54,095 bases of DNA, from assembly GCF_000614185.1 (NCBI RefSeq), contig NZ_BAKM01000035.1:1-54095 (forward strand), in the 5' to 3' direction. The notes beneath the pieces are model-generated. The model searched no databases and was not told the origin of the DNA. It saw nothing but the letters and a program-made list of their open reading frames with translations. The translations under genes and the position numbers were made by a program. How positions within the stretch are numbered: position 1 is the stretch's first letter; every line of letters begins with the position of its first letter. The stretch comes from Phocaeicola sartorii JCM 17136 = DSM 21941. Its GTDB lineage: Bacteria; Bacteroidota; Bacteroidia; Bacteroidales; Bacteroidaceae. This document shows, piece after piece, positions 49,427-54,095 of the stretch.

Positions 49427-50831
49427 AATTAAAAGAATTGTTGTTGGTTGTCCATTTATTAGTTGGATTCCATTTTATTCTTCATGCACAGAATCATCTG
49501 GTTGTTTACCCAGCTCCTGATGGGGCCGATTTAAAAAAGGATTTTACAGTTAAAGTCCGCGAAGTGGGAAAAGAATGGCAATGGGTGGACGTTTATCCGG
49601 TGAAAGTAGATGAAGTACGCCAGACGAAGCATCATGTTGAACTGGCCTCAATGGGATATTTTGACTTTTCCGGGCAGGTGGAAGTTTCCGTCACCTATAA
49701 TAAAGGAGAAGTAAAGAGTGGTAGGGTGCGTCCGTTGTCGTATGGTATCACTCCGAGGATCAGCGGCAGTACGATGACTTTTACACTAGACCGTCCGCGT
49801 AATCTGTCCATTGAAGTAAATGGAGACATCTTCCATAATCTTCATCTTTTTGCGAATCCGATAGATGAAAACCGCCCGAAGAAATTGAAAGACAAGAATC
49901 TGATTTATTTCGCTCCGGGAATACATCAGTTACCCGGCGATACACTCAATGTTCCTTCGGGAAAGACTGTCTATGTGGCAGGTGGGGCCATTGTACGTGG
50001 ATGTATCCGTGCGGTCAATGCCCGTGATGTGAAAATTCTGGGACGGGGTGAGGTGCATCCCGAAGGTCGTGGGGCAGGTATCAGCATTATTAATTCACGA
50101 AATATATATGTGGAAGGTCTCATCACAACTCAATGTCCCACTGGAGGTTCGGACAGTGTGACAATCCGCAATGTAAAGGCTGTCAGTTCGTATGGGTGGG
50201 GGGACGGTATGAATGTGTTTGCCAGCAACAACGTCTTGTTTGATGGAGTATTTTGCCGTAACTCCGATGATTGCACTACCGTGTATGCTACACGTATGGG
50301 GTTTCATGGCGGATGCCGTAATGTGACAATGCAGAATTCTACCTTGTGGGCAGATGTGGCGCACCCTATTTTTATCGGATTACACGGAGATGTGGATAGG
50401 AATGAAGTGATGGAGAATCTGACTTACCGGAACATTGATATTTTGGATCATCGGGAAATGCAAGTGGATTATCAAGGCTGTCTGGCTATCAATGCAGGTG
50501 ATAATAATCTGGTCCGGAATGTACGGTTCGAGAATATCCGCATCGAGAATTTCCGGCAAGGACAATTGGTGAATCTGCGTATATTTTACAATAAGAAGTA
50601 TTGCAAGGCTCCGGCAGGGGCATTGAGAATGTGCTTTTTAAAGATATTACCTATAATGGCGATCATGCCGAACTCTCACATATCGTTGGCTATGACGAGG
50701 AACGGATGGTGAAGAATATTCGTTTTGAGAATCTGAAGATAAACGGTAAAGTTATATCGGATGATATGGCCGGCAAGCTGCATGGTACAAAACGTCAGAC
50801 ATGGCGCGTTTCTTTGTTGGGGAACATGTAG
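49423..50831 (+). CDS. GH28-like beta-helix polysaccharide hydrolase (one frame break)
   Basis: About 469 residues after restoring one G at 50613-50614 (KKYCKAPGRGIENVLFKD). Signal peptide MKLKELLLVVHLLVGFHFILHAQ. After an N-terminal beta-domain comes a right-handed parallel beta-helix with VYVAGGAIVRGCI and GRGEVHPEGRGAG, then FCRNSDDCTTVYATRMGFHGG. The NSDDC segment fits the GH28 DD motif, but the following GHG and the RIK motif are not clear, so it may be a divergent galacturonidase or a related beta-helix enzyme. Translationally coupled to GH30 by a 4-base overlap. No clear terminator follows. Confidence 0.8.
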
Positions 50832-50903
50832 GTGAAATTGTATTTGCAAAATGAAAAAAGGCGGTCTCAAGCAAGAGTTTCAAGAAGATTTAAAATAACT
50901 CAA

Positions 50904-51053
50904 CTAAAAACACCGCTATTTTTCCCCTTCCTGGAGTTTTGCAAAAGTGCTGCCACTGCTACCACCCATCCCTTTAAAACTCCGATGGACAGGGGATTTC
51001 AAGGGGTGGTGGCAGCAGAATAAATAAACGCTAAAAAACACGTGCTGCCACCA
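50904..51053 (+). repeat. Left inverted-repeat arm of the VirE cassette
   Basis: Blocks: CTAAAAACACC (50904-50914), GAGTTTT (50934-50940), TGCTGCCACTGCTACCACCC (from 50948), GGTGGTGGCAGCA (51005-51017) and TGCTGCCACCA (51043-51053). The reverse complements of all five occur in the same order in the right arm. The inner three can also pair with each other, so each arm may fold by itself. The rest of the 302-base gap between GH28 and the cassette gene shows nothing else except the promoter at 51081. Confidence 0.8.
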
Positions 51054-51080
51054 TTTTTCTATCATTTTTCTTCCTTTTTA

Positions 51081-51112
51081 TTTGTTTTTCGTGGAATAAA
51101 ACCGTAAATTTG
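51081..51112 (+). promoter_or_regulatory. Promoter of the cassette genes
   Basis: TTTG (51081-51084), a 20-base spacer, TAAATTTG (51105-51112): a full match to the Bacteroides primary promoter, 21 bases before the ATG at 51134. The cassette is therefore expressed independently of the carbohydrate genes. Confidence 0.8.
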
Positions 51113-51133
51113 GTAATTCTTAAACAAAGAAAA

Positions 51134-51573
51134 ATGATAGACACATTAGATTATGAAAAAGTTCCGGCAGGCTTTACGCACTGTTTTAACGGAACTTGCA
51201 AATTGGCGGATACCTGCCTGCGATACCAGGCGGGTCGCATATCCCCGAAACCAAACGAAGTATCCGCACACTCAATCCTTCCTACGTCAAAACAAAAGAA
51301 AGCTGCTCCGAATTCATGAGTGATGTTCCCGTGAAGCATGCTTACGGATGGACTCACATGTTCGATAAACTGATACATGAGAAAGCGGTTGCCATCAAGG
51401 ATGAACTGCTATGCCATTATGGAAAGTCAGAATTTTATCGTCTGAAACGAAAAGAGAAGAGTTTCACTCCCCGGGCCCAGCAATATGTACGCAGTGTGTT
51501 CCGTCGTTACGGAGTGACGGAGGAACCCGTTTATGAACAGTATCGATATGAATATGTATGGTGGAAGGACTGA
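51134..51573 (+). CDS. Small cysteine-containing cassette protein, probably DUF6078 family (one frame break)
   Basis: About 146 residues after restoring one G at 51237, giving CLRYQAGRHIPETKRSIR. It begins MIDTLDYEKVPAGFTHCFNG. A cysteine cluster C-x4-C-x5-C (HCFNGTCKLADTC, about residues 17-29) plus Cys near residue 60 could bind a metal. The C-terminal half is basic (YRLKRKEKSFTPRAQQYVRS) and ends YEQYRYEYVWWKD. No signal peptide or membrane segment. The length and opening resemble a Bacteroides family annotated as DUF6078; I cannot verify this. Function unknown; it shares the promoter and flanking repeats with the VirE-type gene. Confidence 0.65.
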
Positions 51574-51593
51574 TGTTTCATGATAGAACATCA
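51571..51593 (+). repeat. Hairpin at the stop codon of the small cassette gene
   Basis: TGATGTT (51571-51577) and AACATCA (51587-51593) form a 7-bp stem beginning at the TGA stop. No T run follows, so it is a weak terminator at best; it may belong with the repeats downstream. Confidence 0.5.
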
Positions 51594-51649
51594 AGAGCTT
51601 TTGCCGGTTTCTTATGTTGGAAATAGCAGTTCCTTGTCGGGAAAACTGT

Positions 51650-51725
51650 GGTTTCATGTGGATGAAACTAAAGTTCCATCAGGTTGAAAACTATGGTTCC
51701 ATGCGGATGAAACTAAAGTTCCAAC
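51650..51725 (+). repeat. Two 31-bp direct repeats containing palindromes
   Basis: Copies at 51650-51680 and 51695-51725 agree at 28 of 31 positions; the shared core is GGATGAAACTAAAGTTCCA. In copy one GTTTCAT-GTGG-ATGAAAC is a perfect palindrome. They lie 60 bases before the VirE-type gene and could be operators, protein-binding repeats or structured leader RNA. Confidence 0.8.
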
Positions 51726-51785
51726 CGTATGAAACCTCTTGAAACTCCTTATCTTCTCTTTTATTGAACCTAAAGAATATACTGA

Positions 51786-53845
51786 ATGAAAGTAACAAAA
51801 CAAACTCTTTATAAGAAAGAGTGGGCATACCGTCCTCTTGCCATGGATGTCTTGGTAGCGCTTGTGAGAGACGGAAGTACGAAACAAACCGTTGAATCGT
51901 TTCGTTTGAAATGGCGCATTTCACTTCCCGGCGAACGGGACCGACTGGCACAAAAGATGCCTCGTATTCTGTTCGGTGGCGCTTTCCGGAAGGACGGAAT
52001 GAAAGAATACAACGGTGGATTCTGCTGGAGGCCGATCATCTGGAAAGCCTTCAGGAGGCCGAAAAGCTGAAACGGGCCGTATCGGCTTATCCGCAGACCC
52101 TGTTTGCCATGATTGGAGCTGAGGGGCGGAGCGTGAAGTTTGTCGTTCCCTACATGCGTCCGGATGGCTCGTTGCCACAGGAACGTAGTGCTGTGGAGAT
52201 GTTTCACGCCCATGCTTACCGTCATGCCCTAAAGACGTTCGAACCTCGTCTGGGTTCTCCCATCGAACTGCATGAGCCTGCACCCGAAATGGGATGTCTG
52301 CTCAGTTATGATCCCGATGTGTATTATAATCCCGAAGCTTTCGCCATCCACCTGGAACAACCGGTGGAAATGCCCGATGAAAGTCTTTATCAGGAAGAAT
52401 ATGAGAAACTCTCTCCGTCCGGAAATGCCGGAGAGGCATTATACAATAATTATCGTTACATCTCCATTCAGTTTGAACTGGCCTTTCAGCGTGCGTTGAG
52501 CCGTTATGGCAATCTGGATACCAAGATGGATTTCAAGCCGTTGCTGACTTATTTGTCCAAACTGTGCTTTGCGCCGGTATTGAGGAGGAGGATTGTGTGA
52601 AGTGGACCGGTCTTTATCTGGGCGGTATGCTTTCCGAAGTGGAGATACGCGAGACGGTAGGCAATGTCTATTGTGTGGAAAAAGGTTTTGGTGGCACACC
52701 CGTGTGCAAGCCCGAGCAGCTTCAGACGCTGAAGATGGAGGAATTTATGAGCCGCCGCTACGAATTCCGTTTCAATATCATGACCGGTGCGCCTGAATAC
52801 CGGGAGCGCAATACATTTTGTTTCAGTTTCCGTCCCATCACGGAACGAGTGATGAACAGCATCGCACTGAATGCGCAGAAGGAGGGGCTTCAATTGTGGG
52901 ACAGGGATGTACACCGCTATGTTTACTCGGACCGGCTCAGTGACTATGCCCCATTGAGGCTATCTCAGGGCATTGCCCGCTTGGGATGGCAAGGACCGCA
53001 TCCGTCCGCTGGCAGCACGTATTCCGTGTGATAATCCGCGGTGGGAACAATTGTTTTATATGTGGTTTCTCTCTATGGTGGCGCATTGGCAGGGACGTGA
53101 CGTGCAGCATAGCAACAGCGTATCTCCTTTGTTGGTGGGCGGACAGGGATGCGGAAAATCTACTTTCTGCCTTAATTTGCTGCCTCCCGAATTGAGAACA
53201 TATTATACAGATAGTATAGATTTCAGCAAGAAGCGGGATGCTGAATTGTATCTGACGCGTTTCGGGCTTATCAACATTGATGAATTTGATCAGGTGAGCG
53301 AGCGTCATCAAGGTTTTTTGAAGCATCTGTTGCAGAAGCCGGTGGTGAACATACGCAAACCATACGCAACCCAGGTGGAGGCGGTACAGCGGTATGCTTC
53401 GTTTATTGCCACCAGTAACCATACGGATTTGCTGAGCGATCCATCGGGCAGCCGCCGCTTCATCTGTATCGAAGTGCTGGGGATGATAGACAATGTGCAG
53501 CCCATTGATTATGCCCAGTTGTATGCCCAGGCCATTGCCGCACTGGACAGGAACGAACGTTACTGGATGACCCACGAGGAAGAGTTGGTACAGATGGCTG
53601 TGAATGAGGAGTTTCAGCAGCGTCCGTTGTACGAGGATTTGTTCTATCGTTATTATCGTCCCGCCACTCATGCGGACGAGGGGGAAAAGAAGTCGGCCGG
53701 CGAACTGTATCTGGCGTTGCAAAAGAAAAGCGGGATGAAGCTTCCCCAAGGAAGGATTTCTTATTTTGGAAGATTCCTGAAGAAGGCAGTGGAGCTGATG
53801 TATAACTCCAAACGTGGTGTGTTGTATCTTGTTGTGGAAAAATAA
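51786..53845 (+). CDS. VirE/VapE-type P-loop protein with BT4734-like N-terminal domain (three frame breaks)
   Basis: About 687 residues after restoring one base near 52022, one near 52573 and two near 52960. The N-terminal part (about 1-170) with FRLKWRISLPGERDRLAQKMPRI and LFAMIGAEGRSVKFVVPY resembles the VirE N-terminal/BT4734-like domain, related to primase-type folds. The C-terminal part is a virulence-associated-protein-E ATPase: SPLLVGGQGCGKSTFCLNLL (Walker A near residue 452), FGLINIDEFDQ (Walker B), FIATSNHTDLLSDPSGSRRF. The last 70 residues may be a DUF3874-type winged region. Such proteins occur in phages, satellites and integrated elements of Bacteroides and probably act in DNA replication or as a helicase-like ATPase. 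One of its three breaks needs a two-base repair. Confidence 0.85.
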
Positions 53846-53856
53846 AGTAAGAATAG

Positions 53857-53994
53857 TGGTGGCAGCAGGCGTTTTCAGTACGTTGAAAAATATGCTGCCA
53901 CCACCTCTTGTAACTCCCTGTTCATGGTGGTTTTGCGGGGGTGGGTGGTAGCAGTGGCAGCAGTTTTTTAAAACTCTGTTGTAGGTGTTTTTAG
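53857..53994 (-). repeat. Right inverted-repeat arm of the VirE cassette
   Basis: Mirror of 50904-51053: TGGTGGCAGCA (53857-53867), TGCTGCCACCACC (53893-53905), GGGTGGTAGCAGTGGCAGCA (ending 53962), AAAACTC (53970-53976) and GGTGTTTTTAG (53984-53994). Measured from the outer block, the sub-blocks begin at offsets 1, 58 and 96 in both arms, although the bases between have diverged. The outermost block differs in spacing by 12 bases. Confidence 0.8.
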
Positions 53995-54060
53995 AGAGAA
54001 CATATAAAAGCAATCACCTTTGCGAAATAAAAAGAAATGGTAATTATTTAGATAGAATAA

Positions 54061-54092
54061 TTTTTAAAGAATGATCCTTTTTGCTATCTTTG
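54061..54092 (+). promoter_or_regulatory. Promoter at the window end
   Basis: TTTT (54061-54064), a 20-base spacer, TATCTTTG (54085-54092). It points to a further gene starting just beyond the window. Between the right repeat arm and this promoter no coding feature is seen. Confidence 0.6.
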
Positions 54093-54095
54093 TCC

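Larger units (their letters stand above)
50904..53994. mobile_element. Putative VirE-protein cassette bounded by inverted repeats
   Basis: Two protein genes, a promoter and a hairpin-repeat region enclosed by imperfect inverted repeats (50904-51053 and 53857-53994). The three sub-blocks of the 106-bp core sit at identical offsets in both arms. The interior is richer in G and C than the upstream carbohydrate genes. There is no transposase or integrase inside, so movement, if any, would be in trans; it could also be a conserved structural locus rather than a mobile unit. Confidence 0.5.

Noticed and set aside
11438..50831. Treating the interrupted regulators, GH3, lyase, SusD2, GH30 and GH28 as pseudogenes
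   Set aside because: Each break is repaired by one base per site, mostly in a short run, with conserved residues restored; no stop-codon substitutions or larger deletions accompany them.
51650..51725. CRISPR-like array
   Set aside because: Only two repeat copies with a 14-base spacer and internal palindromes; no cas genes nearby.
52937..54013. 358-residue open frame on the minus strand opposite the VirE-type gene
   Set aside because: It is antisense to clear P-loop motifs, reads through the right repeat arm, is rich in His and Leu without any domain, and has no promoter; a shadow of the coding strand.

Overview
The window looks like a chromosomal segment of a gut Bacteroidales, most likely Bacteroides or Phocaeicola. 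The evidence is several promoters of the Bacteroides type (TTTG-like box, about 20 bases, then TAnnTTTG), two SusC/SusD pairs with their glycoside hydrolases, ECF sigma factors, and a gene set (rplS, ribBA, an LptF/G-like permease, tandem tRNA-Met) typical of that order. Family calls come from motifs read by eye; no database search was possible.

Region 1 (1-11335) is core genome: rplS; an operon of a split, secreted 5'-nucleotidase plus a secreted NagZ-type GH3/beta-lactamase-fold fusion; a 2[4Fe-4S] ferredoxin; an aspartate aminotransferase; an LptF/G-like permease next to ribBA; a small START-like protein; and two tRNA-Met(CAT) genes with a promoter and a strong terminator.

Region 2 (11392-33934) is a first polysaccharide utilisation locus: a membrane-spanning AraC-type regulator, GH88, an ECF sigma factor, SusC/SusD, GH97, an alginate-lyase-fold/GH92 fusion, a reverse-strand GH3, a secreted alpha/beta hydrolase and a heparinase II/III-like lyase. 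Region 3 (34055-50831) is a second locus of the same plan: membrane AraC regulator, ECF sigma factor, SusC/SusD, GH36, then a GH51-GH30-GH28 unit. GH88, GH28 and the lyase-fold proteins point to a uronate-containing plant glycan (pectic or arabinogalactan type); this is inference. Neither locus has a FecR-type anti-sigma gene and neither SusC has an STN signalling domain. A shared element, TTGAGTGK-N15-CGTWT, lies upstream of susC1, the alpha/beta hydrolase, the lyase and GH51, with a weaker copy before the GH3. It has the form of an ECF promoter and ties both loci into one probable regulon.

Region 4 (50904-54095) is a cassette holding a small cysteine-rich protein (probably DUF6078) and a VirE/VapE-type P-loop protein. 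It is bracketed by inverted repeats whose 106-bp cores keep three sub-blocks at identical offsets.

A caution for every gene: many reading frames are interrupted, and nearly every break is repaired by restoring one base, usually in a short homopolymer. One tRNA is also one base short. These look like undercalled bases rather than mutations, so the broken genes are given here as single full-length genes.
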